A stretch of 64,000 bases of DNA from positions 11,563,818 through 11,627,817 of the forward strand of contig NC_092181.1 of assembly GCF_043641665.1 (NCBI RefSeq), written 5' to 3'. Below the pieces are notes generated by a model. It had not been told where the DNA came from. It searched no databases and saw only the letters and a list, made by a program, of their open reading frames with translations. Shown one piece after another: positions 1 to 46,292 of the stretch. Position numbers and translations under genes: made by a program. This stretch comes from Enoplosus armatus. Taxonomy: Eukaryota; Chordata; Actinopteri; Centrarchiformes; Enoplosidae. The first letter of the stretch is position 1; each line of letters opens with the position of its first letter.

Positions 1-3000
1 GATCAAAGAAAAAATAAAGTCCACTTAGAGCCATTGCATGAGCACAGGTAATAAGCTTTGCATATGCACAGCTACAAACACACAAACCGGCCATGCACTG
101 TACGCACAGTTTGCATAGAAGAGTCTCTTGTAATTGAGCATAGACGCATTTACAAACAAACATCTATATATTCTTGCACATATTCTGTGCTGTCTAATGT
201 TTTATTTTACATGTATGTTAGGCAAATAAATATGATTGACCTTCCCAGGGGCTCAAAGAGAACCTTAAAAAAGACTTTTCTTGCCAAGACAAGCTAATTT
301 ATTTCTATTACTTAAGAACTCACACATGGCACATACACATATACACACATGTCATACTGATCTCTGAGCTGGTCAAATGTCTGAGGTGTTTAACTGTGAG
401 ACAGGTGTGAGATATGGACCTGTGCCCCTAATCTCCAAAATCCTTGGACATTCCTTGAATTAATTAAAGACCCAAAACTTTCTCAGACTGTTGTTCTTGG
501 TGCATTGTTCTCTTCCCTTCTTCTGGGCCACCACTATATTTAGAACTGCTAACTCTGGTCTGAATGTGCCACATGAACCAAGACAGCCTTTACCGCTAAT
601 GCTGGAGTTTTTGATGATGTTACAAAATGTTGATTGCAAGGTAAAAAAAAAAAAATGCAAACCATTTACACTACAGTTTGTTTGCCTGCTGTTCCCACTC
701 AGTGGCTTAGCTCAGCTTATCTTAGCTCAGTTACTGGAGGTGAGTTTCTCATACTGGGGATTATTAGAGCAGACCTGTCTGCCCCCCTCTAGAGAGGTCT
801 AGAGGGGGGCAGGAAACACCTCATGGTGTTAACTGTGCAAGTGCCTGTCGACAACACATTATTAGACCACTTTGCTGTATGACTGCTGCTGCACTGCTCA
901 TCGTGTGTTGTTGGTTTCACTAATCTCTAAAAAAATTAAATAAATAAAATAAAATTCTGTTGGTAGCAACTTATTGAATTGAATAAATATAAGAACCAAA
1001 TAGTTAACAGGAACATGGACCATTGAACAGACAAAGAAAGAAAAGTGGCTGGGGGAGCTAGGGGAACTTGCAGAATATAAAGCTAAAAGATGAAAAACTG
1101 AGAAAGGCTAAATTGGTTTAGTCAGTGTTCACTTTGGATTGTTAGAGACAGATGACTTATACTGACATACACTGGCTTCACACCTGCAGGGTGCAAGCGT
1201 GTGTGTGGGTGTGTACAAAGAGAGAGTGAGGTTCCTGAGTTAAATGCAGCTAAATACTATTTTAGGTGATGTCTGTACATGCTTTTTAAACACTCTGACC
1301 AGGCAATGCTGTTCTCATTTACGTCTGTTTGAAACAAATTCCTCTTCTTCTCTTTGTTTTACATACAAGTATGAACCAGGAGGTCCACTGATATTTAATA
1401 CATCTAAAAATGCATTAACCGTCATTTTCTGAAAGCACTGCAAGCCTGTAACATTGCTTCTGTCCGTCTTCGGAGTAACTCTACTCTTATTGAAGTTTAA
1501 TCTTTTGTAATTCAAAGGGTAACTTTTGCAAGAAACAACAACATGTTGAGCTGTGCAAATTACTCAGCATGTGAAAAGAACACAGTCTGGATTACCTACT
1601 TTTTACTGGCACGTCTGTTCTCTTCAGCGTGTCTCTGTAAAGCCCACTTTCCCCTTTAAGAGATTAGCCTAATGCCATTGTGTGGGTTAGCAAAGGCCAC
1701 TGCTACGGTACTTAGTGAATGGGATTACATTTATTCTTTTAAACAAAGACAATTGTTGCAAAGACTAGACTTGTCTGGTGATGCCTCTGGTCTATACCTG
1801 GTCTATAAACACAAAAGGTTCATCCTGGCACACCCATGAAAGAGTTCCTCTGTCACATCAGACAGTTGTAGTGGATGTCTAAAGACAGCACTTCATTCTT
1901 AAACAATGGCAGAGCAAATCATTTCTGTATTTACATGGATTTTCTTGTGCTTCTTGGCCTTTGTATTTATGTCATTGAGACGTCTGTTATCTTCCTCACA
2001 AGCCGACCCTGATTGCTCACATCTGATATTAGTGTGACATGAGGTGGCTCTAAGTATGACGTACCTTGACGTGAGAGCCAGAAATCCCACCATCCATCTC
2101 TCCTTAGCACCGACCAGCTCACAGGTCTTCACACACCAGGAATAAACTAGAGGAAGCACATGCAAGGCACAACACAGGGCGGTCAAGCTACTTAAGGAGG
2201 CAGTTTAAGTGGATTATCCTTTAACTGTTGAGTTAAGGAGACCCTATGGCTTGAGCATAAATGACTCAAACAACAGCTGTGACTGGAATAATGATTCTCA
2301 CAAGTAAAGCAGATGTAAGAAATTGTGAAAGTACAGACACTTGAGTTTCTACTCTTACAACTAACATTAGTTTCATTGGCTCTTTGAGAAAAAAAAGATA
2401 AAAAATCATAAATCTCAGTATTTGAGTGTAATGTTATTTGATCAAATGAATTAAAAGTCTCTACTAGACACAGATATGAGGTAAGTTTAACTAAAAAGCT
2501 TGGTAAAGCTAACATTTTTAATGTTTTTTAAGTTAATGTCATATATTGATATAAACCAAACCAAAATACTCTGCTATCAGTTTACATTTTGCATCTGCTT
2601 AATCGACTGTGCTGTCTATATATTATTAAGTTCATGTTTTCATGGTCTCGTTACCTGGTTGGTTTACTTTGTTGTTTTAAGTGCTCCGTCATCTTTGATT
2701 CTTCACTATATGGAAAGTTATGGATTGCAGCTTTAACCTGTGAAACTCTATGAAGAGAGAAGTTTTTATCTGCCTCTAATTAGATTGTTTGTGACAGTCA
2801 GAGACTTTGTTACGCTTTTTGATGCCAGAATGCATTAATTAATAAAGGATACAATGGAGAAAATAATGCACATACTTGAATAAGTACACGGTCTTGTAAC
2901 TGTCAGTGTTGGTCAGATCTTTCAGATCACCCTTGGGTCTACATAAATACAACACTGACACAAACATCGACCAACTCCGGTCAGTCCAGCCCAAAATTAT

Positions 3001-4839
3001 AGATCTTTAAACCTGTACTTTTATGAACTGTAGAAATGGTCACCTGCAAGTGTAAGTGGAGATTGTGTCACTTGCCAGGAGGAATTAGGATGAGGAGGAC
3101 AGTCAGCCTGTCTGGGAATACGCTGGTTGGGAACATGTGAGCTGGCAAGAAGCTATACTGGTGTTAGCTGATGTAAACCTGGTGACTTTTGTCCCCTCCG
3201 TGTAGGGAATAAATACTCGAGTTTATGTTTACATGTTTTCAACCATCAGTGATAACAGTATCTATGTTGCTTCATGCAGTGCTTAACATTAATAACTATG
3301 TACAAACATAGGGCGCAGCAGCCTAATAATAAAAAGAATGTCATGGCATGTTTGCTCTGTACAAAGAAAAGAAAGTGGAGCGTCAACCCTGTTTCCTTTC
3401 AGTGGCTGCAGTTACAGCACAAAGGCCAGGTTTCTTTTCCTTCAAGATATTATCAGTCTGATGACTCACACAATATTTACATTGTTTCGAAAAACCAAAT
3501 GAGACTGATAGTCATATTTACATGCTCCATAGTAAATGCTCAGAAAGAAACACTCTAACATGCGCAACACAGAGCTTCCCACATCAAGCCAAATTTTGAT
3601 GGACCTGTGTCAAATGCTTTGCTCTATTACTGACCTGATGCGGTGCTTTTGTACCGAACATATTTATCAGGATTCACTCATACTGGAGCAAACAGGTTTT
3701 TTTTATCTAGTTAGTGAATGCCACCTGATGCATCACTTGAAAAATTGATAGTGAGTCCACAGAAACAACCAAATGTTGCATCTTTCCAGAAAAACATCTT
3801 GATTAAACTCAAGTGGGTGAGCATGCGCAGAAATATAGAACGTAATGGGTAATAGCATTAAATATCAACATTACACATTTCTGTCCATTGATTTGGTTAT
3901 GGAAGTCCAGCACCTTCAGTTTGAGTACAATGAGCCGGTTTATTCTGATCAGAAGCGCTTTTACTCTGATTATTAGTGGAGTAAAGAGCTCCATGTAATG
4001 ACAGTTGAGGAGTGAACAGTAGCAGAATTGATTTGGAAACCACAATGGTATGATTTTGTAGTTTTTAGTCGAATGAAACTCCCCTCCCTTGACACCTACA
4101 GACAATTTAATCCAAAGCATATTTAAGGCTTCCATTCCCACTGATTAATGGGCAAGGTTAGCAGAGTCCCAGTCACTGCCCCATCCTTCAACACTCAGCC
4201 AATGGTGAGTGACCATGGCGCGTGTTAGGAACGTGTCAGCCTGAGTGTCTGGGGCGTGTGGGTGGAGTGCTGTGCCATGCTCTTTTTCTGTTTGTGGGAG
4301 TTTGTCTTCACAGATTAGCCATCTGCCTCTGACCAGGCCAAAGCCTCCAAACTCAGCCCTTACGTCACTTTAATCTGCTCACCTTTACTGCCTGACCGAC
4401 GGCTCGTACTGTACTTCCACAGAACTAGATCTAAAACTAAGAGAGACTGCCTGCAGCTAAACCTGCATTTGTACAGTAAGCATGAACAGCATCCTCATCG
4501 GGTTTCATAATCACCACAGATATTGTGACCAGAGTGACATGTTGGTGAGTTATTATCCCACGTTCATTAATTAACAGTTACAGTTTCCCCGGGTCAGGAT
4601 TAGGACTCCTGGCGATGGCCACGATGAGGCAGTTTAAATAATTGTTACCTAAAATACTGTCTTGGTAACTTGTTGCCAGCATTTAGTAATCAGGTTAAAA
4701 TCCAACTGAGATTACACTGCATTTTATTGTCTTCTACACCACATATCTGCTTTGTAAATTCTCCCATAGTTTTGCACTAATTCCACTGAATACCGCTCTG
4801 TTATCTGTCTACGTATATGGAGACCTTATTGCAATACAG

Positions 4840-4876
4840 CCAATCAAATCAAATGTTGCATAAAACAGTGACGTCA
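4840..4876. promoter_or_regulatory. CCAAT box plus consensus CRE (TGACGTCA)
   Basis: A CCAAT motif (4840-4844) lies 25 bases before a perfect palindromic cAMP-response element TGACGTCA (4869-4876), and a second ACGTC follows at about 4896. This pairing is typical of vertebrate promoters, but no exon is recognised downstream. It could be an intragenic promoter, an enhancer or chance. Confidence 0.25.
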
Positions 4877-5450
4877 GCGTTCTATAGGAAGAGCAGACGT
4901 CGCACTGAGCCAGACAGCAGCTACACAACACAAGAGCCACATTAGCTAACACACGTCTCTTCCTGCACCTTAGCTTGTTGAACGACTGACCAACCACCGG
5001 GGATGGTCAGTCACCGTGGAAAGTTACTCAGCTAACATCAGTTTGCAGGCTAGATAGGTAATTAGCTCCTCAGCTGCAGCACATTAAACAGCATGTAAAC
5101 ATACCTGTAAATGTCACTTGGGTTAGATGCTGGTGTGGTTCTGACTCCTCCAACCACCAACAGCACGCTGTCTGCCCATGGCATGTAGGCTACAGCACAC
5201 GTTTGTTTACTTCACTACAGTGTAACACCGGCACTATGGAAGCCTGCTAGCTGCTGTCAAATCAAACACAGACACCGACACGCCCCTCCTGCCAGCACTT
5301 CTGATATTTCCTCAAATACCTTTTTTCTTCCTTTTCCTAAAAAGCAAATAACATTTAAAAAAGTGTTTACATTATTTTTGAGTACAAAAAGGGATGACTA
5401 AAAGTGTTTTTTCGTTGGACTTTAAATCTCTGCTGCGCTGGTCCAATACA

Positions 5451-5584
<134 letters not shown>

Positions 5585-6104
5585 ACACCTGTCAACCTGA
5601 TAAAAACCATGTCTTTCTTCCAAAAACCTTACAAATCCTTATACGATGACTATTTCCTCTGCAGCAGTGTGCAGACAACATAAGCAGAAACAACAGTTTG
5701 ATCTTTCTGCAGGGAAATTAACTCAAGGAACAAAATCCCACGTCACACATTTGAACTCAAATCTATACAACCCACTTGTTTGACCCTGTATTATCTACCA
5801 AATAAGTGGAGCAGGTGCTCACTGTTCAGAATATAAATGAACAACAATGCTGATAACTAACGTAAAGGTCACCAGTAAGCAGGATGTATGCGTTTTATCT
5901 CCAGTACACATCAGAGATGATGTGTGTCATGCGTGTGAATCTTTAGTAAACCCAACGTGGGGGGTGTTTTCTATGTAAGTGGGAATATAGAAGAACTCTT
6001 TTAGCTTTTTGCGGGGTTAAAACTAATGACCCGTCCTTTGTTCATGTGGTTTTAAATTGAATTATGGGATTGATGTAGCTTGTTCTCCTGTCCTCTCCCT
6101 CCAG

Positions 6105-6536
6105 GTGGGTCCAGCAGGGTCTCAGTTTGGACTCCTTGCTTGCCTGTTTGTTGAGCTGTTTCAAGGTTGGCAGATGCTGGAGAAGCCATGGAAGGCCTTT
6201 CTCAAACTGGTGTGCATCGTCCTCTTCCTCTTCCTGTGCGGCCTCCTGCCGTGGATCGACAACATCGCCCACATCTTTGGTTTCCTCAGCGGCATGCTGC
6301 TCTCCTTTGCCTTCCTGCCCTACGTCACCTTCGGGACTTTTGACAAGTACCGGAAACGTATCCTCATTGCTGTCTCAATGTTGGCCTACATCGGGCTGTT
6401 CTCTTCCCTCATCGTTTGGTTTTATATTTACCCGATTAACTGGCACTGGCTGGAGCATCTCACCTGCCTGCCCTTCACAAGCAAGTTTTGTGAAAAGTAT
6501 GACATAGACCATGACATTGACGATGTGGTGCACTAG
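6105..6536 (+). CDS. rhbdf2: rhbdf2 (iRhom2), terminal coding exon
   Basis: Inactive rhomboid proteins are ER/Golgi multi-pass membrane pseudoproteases that carry ADAM17 (TACE) to the cell surface and control EGF-ligand and TNF shedding. The exon follows a pyrimidine-rich tract ending in CAG at 6102-6104, opens in phase 0 with [20 protein letters not shown] and ends at TAG 6534-6536 (143 residues). It carries the rhomboid core segments GPAGSQFG, the hydrophobic [17 protein letters not shown] and the signature [12 protein letters not shown], then a last membrane span and a tail ending in [16 protein letters not shown]. The GPAGS position, where an active rhomboid has G-x-S, agrees with the iRhom class. 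Rhbdf1 is very similar; I chose rhbdf2 because aanat and ube2o lie next to it, as in human 17q25. The acidic tail is longer than the ELDQVLH ending I recall for mammals. Earlier exons are outside the window. Confidence 0.92.
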   Translation: MGPAGSQFGLLACLFVELFQGWQMLEKPWKAFLKLVCIVLFLFLCGLLPWIDNIAHIFGFLSGMLLSFAFLPYVTFGTFDKYRKRILIAVSMLAYIGLFSSLIVWFYIYPINWHWLEHLTCLPFTSKFCEKYDIDHDIDDVVH

Positions 6537-8886
6537 TCTCTAGGCTACTGATGACGTCTAAGATGACCACAGCGTCTGTGCTGCTGATCCACTACCTTTT
6601 AGCCAGTGACCAGGTCAGCTGTTTCCAGGTCAGGCCTTCTAAGAACGTGGCAATCATTTTTTTTTTATTATTATTTGCTCATCAAAGGACCTGATCAAAT
6701 TCCTTTTGAATGGAACTGGATCAATCTCCTCTCCCCAGCTTGCTGCCTTGCTTACTACCGTAAAACGTTTTGTCAACCTTTTTAATCCTCAATCAAGCCT
6801 GGCACTACCAGCTTGTTAATTTGCTAATGGGCTAGCAGATCCTCAGAATCAGAGGACAGGAAAAGATACTCAGGACGTCAAAACTGCATAGAGCTGCAGA
6901 GCGAGAGAGTGTCTGCTTCTTTCAAACAAAGTCACATCAAATGATAGAAGAAGACACAAGCATCTCTGGCTTACAATCACTTTTCCGTTTAACTCTTTGG
7001 ACGACACACAGCTGAGATGAAAAGGAAGACTAATGCCATAGTGAGTCATTATGTATCTTGTGGCCCAGTGAGATACATCAGATGCCTCCTACGACTAATT
7101 CTTGTTTTCATTAACACTGGGTTTAACACTACAAAAGCTGTCATTCACTGCTGCTGCTTCTCAATGTCTGGTGAAATGCTGTCCAGGTTAAAAACAGTTT
7201 TTTTTATCTTCGCTCTTTTGTATATATGCAACGGGCTTGTCGATATTCTTTGGAGCAGTGAATGTTATGCTAAAGGTAACAATGTGTGTTGACTGTGCAG
7301 CTGGAATAGTTAAAGTCAGATATCAGTGGTAGATTTCTATCTAAAACCACTAGTTGCCTTAAACAGACTATGCCATTTTACAACCATGCCTCATTTCAGT
7401 TTTGCATACTGCTCGTGAGCAACTTGCTGAATGCTGATGAACACATTTCTGACCTACCAAAGCAACTTCACATGCTGCTTTAGATATATACATATATATA
7501 TATATATATATATGCATGTTGTTTTTCCCACAATCACTTTTTTTTTGTCACTGCCACAAACACAAGCTCTACTTACAGTGTCTCATATGCGGTCATGTTT
7601 GTCACAGTGGTGCCTAAACCATTTTGTAGATTAAAAAAAGAAAATCATGAAAATAATATTTCTTGTAGGTAATTATCTAAATAGCCATTTTTGTTAGATC
7701 AAAGCAAGTTTTCTACAGTATTTTCTGACTCCGTGAAAGCAAACAGTCATAGAATCACAAGATGTCATTTATGTTTCGCCTGAGCCTTAATGTGTTTGTG
7801 AAATGTTCTGTAAAAGGCTTTGTTTTTACCATTTACACTTGTGAATACTCTCCTTGACAGCAACAATGCAAGAAAGAAAATTGAACTGTTTTAAACTTTG
7901 GTAAAGGTGCAGCAGACATAGGATTTTTCCCCAAACTAGACAGAATCTTGTCCCCATATACACTTTTTATCTGTGCTTTTGTCTGGACCCCAGCAGCTGA
8001 TTGTTGTTGACCCACAGTAGATTGTTGCTGCTCTGGTGGGTCCCTGTTAATGTGATCAGTGTAACAGTATGATTTCACAAGTCCTAACACCTGAGGTGAA
8101 ACCTTTCTCTCACGGGCTGCCGGCTTTTGTCTTGAATCTGGTTTGTTGTTGTTCGTGATTCTGGCATGTGTCGACCCCAGCTGTAAGGAAAGCCCCGGTA
8201 ATGACTGTTGTGTGGAGGATTATGTGAGTTACTAAGTGAGTTATGAGATTATGTGAGTTTGTCTGTGTGGGGCTCACTCACCGATCATCTGGTGTTGTTG
8301 AAAGTTGTGAAAAAAAAACAATTGTTGGACAATTTAAATATTTTAATCAGTTTTAACACCACTTATTTAGATCATAAAGCTCATCTGTTTCAAGACATAG
8401 GACTCTGCCCTCATGCAGTAAGTGGGAACAATGACACCCCCTCTTTTTAGGAAACCTCTTTACTGTGCCTTCTTGACATGAGAGCGTGTGAGTGTTTGAT
8501 CTGAACCACATCAACCCACATCTTCAGTCTGCTGCGTTTGCATTGGGACCAAATAATTTCTCCCTTTTCTATTTATGGGAATAAAAAGGGAAAGTTTTCA
8601 AATTAATTTCAGGCTACGGTCAATGCGGTACTGTTGTGTTTTTCTTCAGTTTTATATGTGAACATCTGTGTGTTTATAGCAGTCATGTCAAAATAAATGC
8701 TACTCTCGAAATAATGAGGTTATGTGTGAGAGTGAGAGTTTTCTTTACTGTTAGTGCCACACCAGCGAGAGCTTTGGATTTTTACATTAAAGTGAGAATA
8801 ACTGCGAATTATGTTTTCCTGGATCTAATTTAATGTTGTGAATTTAACAATAAGCTCAAATCTTTAATTGGTGTCACTAACAGAAC

Positions 8887-9118
8887 TGTTCAAATCGTGC
8901 AATATGATGGAAAGCTATTAAATGGCCCTTGAGATTGTTTTCTTTCATCTTTAAACAGCTTTTAAGCGAACATGGAAAAAACGTGCAATTCTATGACAGC
9001 CGTGTAAACTGCATCTGCTGATGATCATGTGATATGATGGAAAGCTCCAGAGCAGCTACTAAATGGACCTTGCGGTGAGATAGTTCTCTCAACAACTATT
9101 AAATTGGCTAAAACTCTA
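8887..9118. repeat. Dispersed repeat, 'GATGGAAAGCTC...ACTAAATGGAC' family
   Basis: Contains internally repeated GATATGATGGAAAGCT-type units and the phrase CAGCTACTAAATGGACCTTG. A degenerate partner with CAGCTACTAAATGGACTTTG lies at about 57118-57190 in the sphk1 intron. I recognise this as a common interspersed fish repeat; the class is not assigned. Confidence 0.6.
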
Positions 9119-9669
9119 ATAGATTGTAAATGAAAAGACCTAAAGGCAGACATGCTAGAAAATAAAACCTTTATTATTTTAAGAACAAAACATTATTAAA
9201 AAAAACAACAACAACATATTTGTCTTGATTCAAGACTTTGGGAGGCAGAGGTGGTGATTGTCTTCAAGGGAGAAGGCGTGAGGAGACTATCAAGGAGAGA
9301 TTTCAAAAGCACATATTCTCAGTTGTGTTCTAAGAAAGGTTATATTTAAAATGCATCACATACCGTACAGACTGTCAGAACATGTTCACAATGCTGCCAC
9401 AGGCTTTTGTTACAGCCACTGATGGAGACAGACAAGACCACTCAAATGTTAATATAAAACATTGACTTATTATCTGATGTTTGATTGCTGATATCCCTCC
9501 CTTTGTAATTGTATTCCAGAGTCCTTGAAGGTTTACTGTTTACTTTGGCATATTACTTTATAGTTGTACCATTATCATAATCATACAAATTGTAACAAAC
9601 AGTAATAAGGCGTACTGTTTATACAAAATTATACAGGACAGAGTGCTTCAATAATGGGAAGATAATGGT

Positions 9670-9675
9670 TTTATT
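9670..9675 (-). terminator. Candidate aanat polyadenylation signal
   Basis: AATAAA on the - strand, about 510 nt downstream of the aanat stop codon. It is the first canonical hexamer I see in that direction. Confidence 0.5.
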
Positions 9676-10183
9676 GACCAAACAGTCCTTTTTGGCTTCA
9701 TAGAGTGCTGAAAACCACGTTCAATATAAAGAAAAGAGGGCAAAGAAAGAAACAAGGCATCTGCATTCTATTGAATATGATGACACATTTATCAAAATAA
9801 AAATAAAATCGTTTTGTACCAAAAAAAAACAAAAAACAAAATTGAAATTTGCTTATATTCTTTCAGGACTTTGCTCTAATGATTTGGTTTTCATGCTTTA
9901 CTCACACTAAACTACAGATCTGTATATTTGCAGTCCACTCTTCCAAACAGCTGTTGTTGGCAGCTGGATGGCAGCTCTTTGTTTTCAGCTCTCTGCAGAC
10001 TGAACGCACACCTCACCACCTGCTGAGCAAGTCTCACTTGCAGCGATGATCACAAACACTGCGCTGGGCGCTGGTGTACAACAAAGCTGCTCAGACGTCC
10101 CCTTATCCTGTTTCCAAAGAGAGGGGAGGGGGGTCCCACCACCACTGATAGCCAGGGAGAATCCTCATGAAGTCCCTCTCTCC

Positions 10184-13095
<2,912 letters not shown>

Positions 13096-13262
13096 TTACC
13101 CAAAAGACTTTCAAGTAAAGCAAATAATAGAGGTGTTACTCTCTGACTTGCTGCCGCTGCTGCTGTTTTCTCCTTTTACGTGAGTATCTCCTCGTCTGAG
13201 ATCCTGATCCGTGCGTAACGGGACTGTGAGTGAAGACTGAGCCGAGAGTGGCGCGCCGTCGG

Positions 13263-13310
13263 TATTTATACCCTCTGTGCGCACTGCGCAGGGGTAGTTG
13301 CTTATAATCC
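13263..13310 (-). promoter_or_regulatory. aanat core promoter: TATA box with CRX/OTX site
   Basis: On the - strand, TATAAATA (13270-13263) lies about 195 bases before the aanat ATG, so transcription would start near 13235. A photoreceptor/pineal CRX/OTX motif, TAATCC on the + strand at 13305-13310, is about 35 bases upstream of the TATA box. Crx/Otx5 control of aanat in pineal and retina is established; use of this copy is inferred. Confidence 0.55.
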
Positions 13311-14012
13311 TGAAGCGAGCTGGATGACCAACCCCTCCACCCCCGTGAGTAAATTGAACAATAAACATATTTAGCCGAGCTCAAGAGGGATATTCGTGTG
13401 TTGAGAATTATCCTCATCATGCCACCATCAGACCCGCAGCAGGTTGGGATTTTACTGATCATGTGTTTGAGTTTTCACACCAACACATTAGTGACCTATT
13501 CTCACGAGTGATTTCACGTATAACGTTGAATGAAGTGACTCGCCTGGGCCACAGAGCGGACGACAGATAGATTTAGAGAAGTACGAGCTATGTGATTGGT
13601 TAACCATGAACGTCAGTGTCAATTAATGTTGTCACACCGAGGAGAGGAGAGGAGAGGAGGTGCTCGCTGCTGCTGTTGCTTAACTGGGCGATCTTAAGAA
13701 CCGGACTTGCCACTCTTCATGTGATTTCTCTGGGGGGAGACTTTCCATTGGCTGTCCATTGTCCCTTTAAGTCGAGTTCACGATCTTTCCACGCTTTATT
13801 TTTCCAGATCTGTAAGAGGATTACAGGACGTATTTGTTTGTCACCTCTTCAGCGTTAAATAAGCTATGTTAAGAATTTCAAGTAGCCATGTGGTTTTATG
13901 GACAGCTGTTGTCCTCTCTATCCAACTTTACAAACAACTTTCCCACAAGATGAGGCCCACTTTATAAAATCAGAAACTATACCAGCAGAGATCAATGCTT
14001 TACTGCCTTTTC

Positions 14013-14119
14013 CACGTGTGTAATTTGTGTTTAGAAGAAGACTGAGTGGTCCAGTTAACACAAACTGACACCAGGAGCAGGTGAACTCCCTGGAAAGGTC
14101 ACAAGGCTGGAAATAATCT
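14013..14119. promoter_or_regulatory. Candidate distal aanat element: E-box plus CRX-type sites
   Basis: CACGTG (14013-14018) with TAATCT (14114-14119) about 95 bases away, roughly 0.8-0.9 kb upstream of the presumed aanat start. These are short motifs, so chance occurrence is possible. Confidence 0.3.
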
Positions 14120-14998
14120 CCATCTCCAGATAAACACTGAGCTTAAATTGTACAAAGCTTTTCCTGGTACACTCTTTTATATTTTTAAATATGAGAAGGT
14201 GTCCAATATTCTTGGGATCAAGGTTTGTTTGTTTTTTCAGGACCCACAACAAGAATTGTGGGTGCTCATATATGCACTAAGTTTTGTTGGTGTTGGGGTC
14301 TATAATAGATCTTTATTCACAATAAACAGACAAAAACCTCACAAATTCCAAAAACAAAGAAAGAAAGAAAGATGCAGCATATGTCTTGTTTATCTAAAGT
14401 CCAGTGTGAGGATATGTCATAGATGTTAACACAAGTTATGGAATTAAACAAGGATGCCCAATGTCACCTTTAATTAAGTGTGTTGACACCTTTTCATATC
14501 TTTAAACATCAGAAAATATAAATGAAGTGATGTGACCTCATAATTTCTGCCATACCAGTCAAAGACAATTAAATGAATCTTGGAGTTTACAGAATGTATT
14601 CCTTCACAACATACAGTGTACTGTAGCTACTCAAGAGACATTGTTTTCTATTTATATCACCATGTGGATATTGAGACATGAGATATATGTCATTGTTAAT
14701 CGCCTCACGTCATTTGAGGCAAACCCTCATTTAAGTTTCTTCAAGAATGAAACGTCCTGTTAAGAAACCTGTGTTCAGTCTCCACTCGCAGTGCTGAGTG
14801 GCAGTGTTTGTGGGTGGGAAGATGAAAGAACGCTTTAGTAAGCATGAACTTAGCTTTTTGTTTCTTTATCTATTATTAATTATTTCCTTTTATCTTTTCA
14901 CTGTGTATAATTGTAGCTATGACTGTGAGTTCAATAACTTAATACATATGGAGAAAAACTTGTCATACATAAGTTGGTGGATTTTCCCTTCACAGCTC

Positions 14999-15001
<3 letters not shown>

Positions 15002-15075
<74 letters not shown>
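15002..15075. repeat. (CA)n microsatellite, 74 bp
   Basis: Uninterrupted CA dinucleotides in the aanat/ube2o interval. Confidence 0.98.
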
Positions 15076-15076
<1 letters not shown>

Positions 15077-15756
15077 CTCAGTTTTTTCTTCTTCAATATC
15101 AAACACACAGACATCTTTCAGCAGCCAGATACATGGTTCAAACATAGGCTATACTGTATAAAAAATAAGAAATATAAAAAATATATTTATAACATAATAC
15201 ATGTAATAAAACATGACAATGAAAACAAATATAAACCTTATCTTAAAATTAAATAAATTAGAAAATAAATTTTTTTATACATAGTTCAATAAACAATTTA
15301 CAATTGTTCAGGGGACTCACCTAACAACTCTTCATGATACATTAAAGTATGTATACTCTTTTTGTTTGTGGTTAGTCTGAGATTTACAATAAAACACAAA
15401 GATGTTATATTCAGATGTAGTCATAATGTCGCTCCTCACAATTACAACAGAATACCCAGATACATTGAACATAAATTCCTGTATATCTGTCACAAACCGT
15501 CCTTGAATAAAGTATTACTTTATTTCTTGAATAAAGTATTTCTGATTCTGATTCTGAACAAGTGCATAACAGGTTGTGGCTCATACTGCCGCTCAGTGGT
15601 GACAGAGGGTACTGCGTGATGACGCTCTCACACTGCGCTAGCTACGCTGCTCTCCGTAGCGACGTAAACACGTGCACTTCGCTGCTTCCAGGTTACATTT
15701 TTTTTCATTCCACCGCCATCCTCGCGCTCTAGCATCACCCCCTGACAACAGCAGCG

Positions 15757-45895
<30,139 letters not shown>

Positions 45896-45899
<4 letters not shown>

Positions 45900-46292
45900 G
45901 TGCCTCCTCACCGTTCCCCAACACACCTCTGCACTGCTCCCTGCTCTTTTCCTCCTTCTCTTCTACCTTTTCATCTGCTTCCAGCTGTTCAGGATGATCC
46001 ATTACTTGTTGTCTGTGGGGGGGCAACAGTCTTCAATCTTCTGTACCCCTGTCCAGAGCTGCACTGTGCCCCCAGCACTGCCCACATTTTTGTCCTTTAC
46101 CTCCATTTCTTAGTCTGTATTGCTCCTGCTGCCCCAAACTCCTCATTGTTCTGCCTTTTTTTTTTTCTTTCTATAATCCCTCTCGATCAAACCGCGACTG
46201 CAGGAGAACAGCACCTTTTCATGAGGAGAGTGAGCAGGTTCTGGTTTGGATGCCACTTCATAATGTCTTGTTCTCCCTCAGTGTCTCTGCAG
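45896..46292 (+). other. Possible optional intron at the ube2o stop codon
   Basis: The stop codon lies inside CAA-GTAAGTG, a consensus 5' splice site (intron would start at 45896). Two acceptors follow: AG at 46280-46281 and AG at 46291-46292, with a pyrimidine tract before the first. Splicing to the second recreates Lys-stop (AA+A, TGA), giving the same protein. Splicing to the first gives Asn and the tail VSADECDE before TAA. Whether splicing happens is not known. Confidence 0.4.

Larger units (their letters stand above)
6537..10183. other. Facing 3' ends of rhbdf2 and aanat (UTR and intergenic)
   Basis: No coding sequence is recognised. Candidate + strand AATAAA signals for rhbdf2 occur near 8692 and 9163. 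For aanat on the - strand, TTTATT at 9670-9675 (AATAAA on the other strand) lies about 510 nt past the aanat stop codon. An (AT)n tract is at about 7484-7513 and a dispersed repeat at 8887-9118. The exact 3' ends cannot be fixed from sequence alone. Confidence 0.6.

Noticed and set aside
4485..4560. Possible short exon (MNSILIGFHNHHRYCDQSDML)
   Set aside because: Open for only a few codons, does not match iRhom sequence, and has no matching acceptor in phase with the terminal exon.
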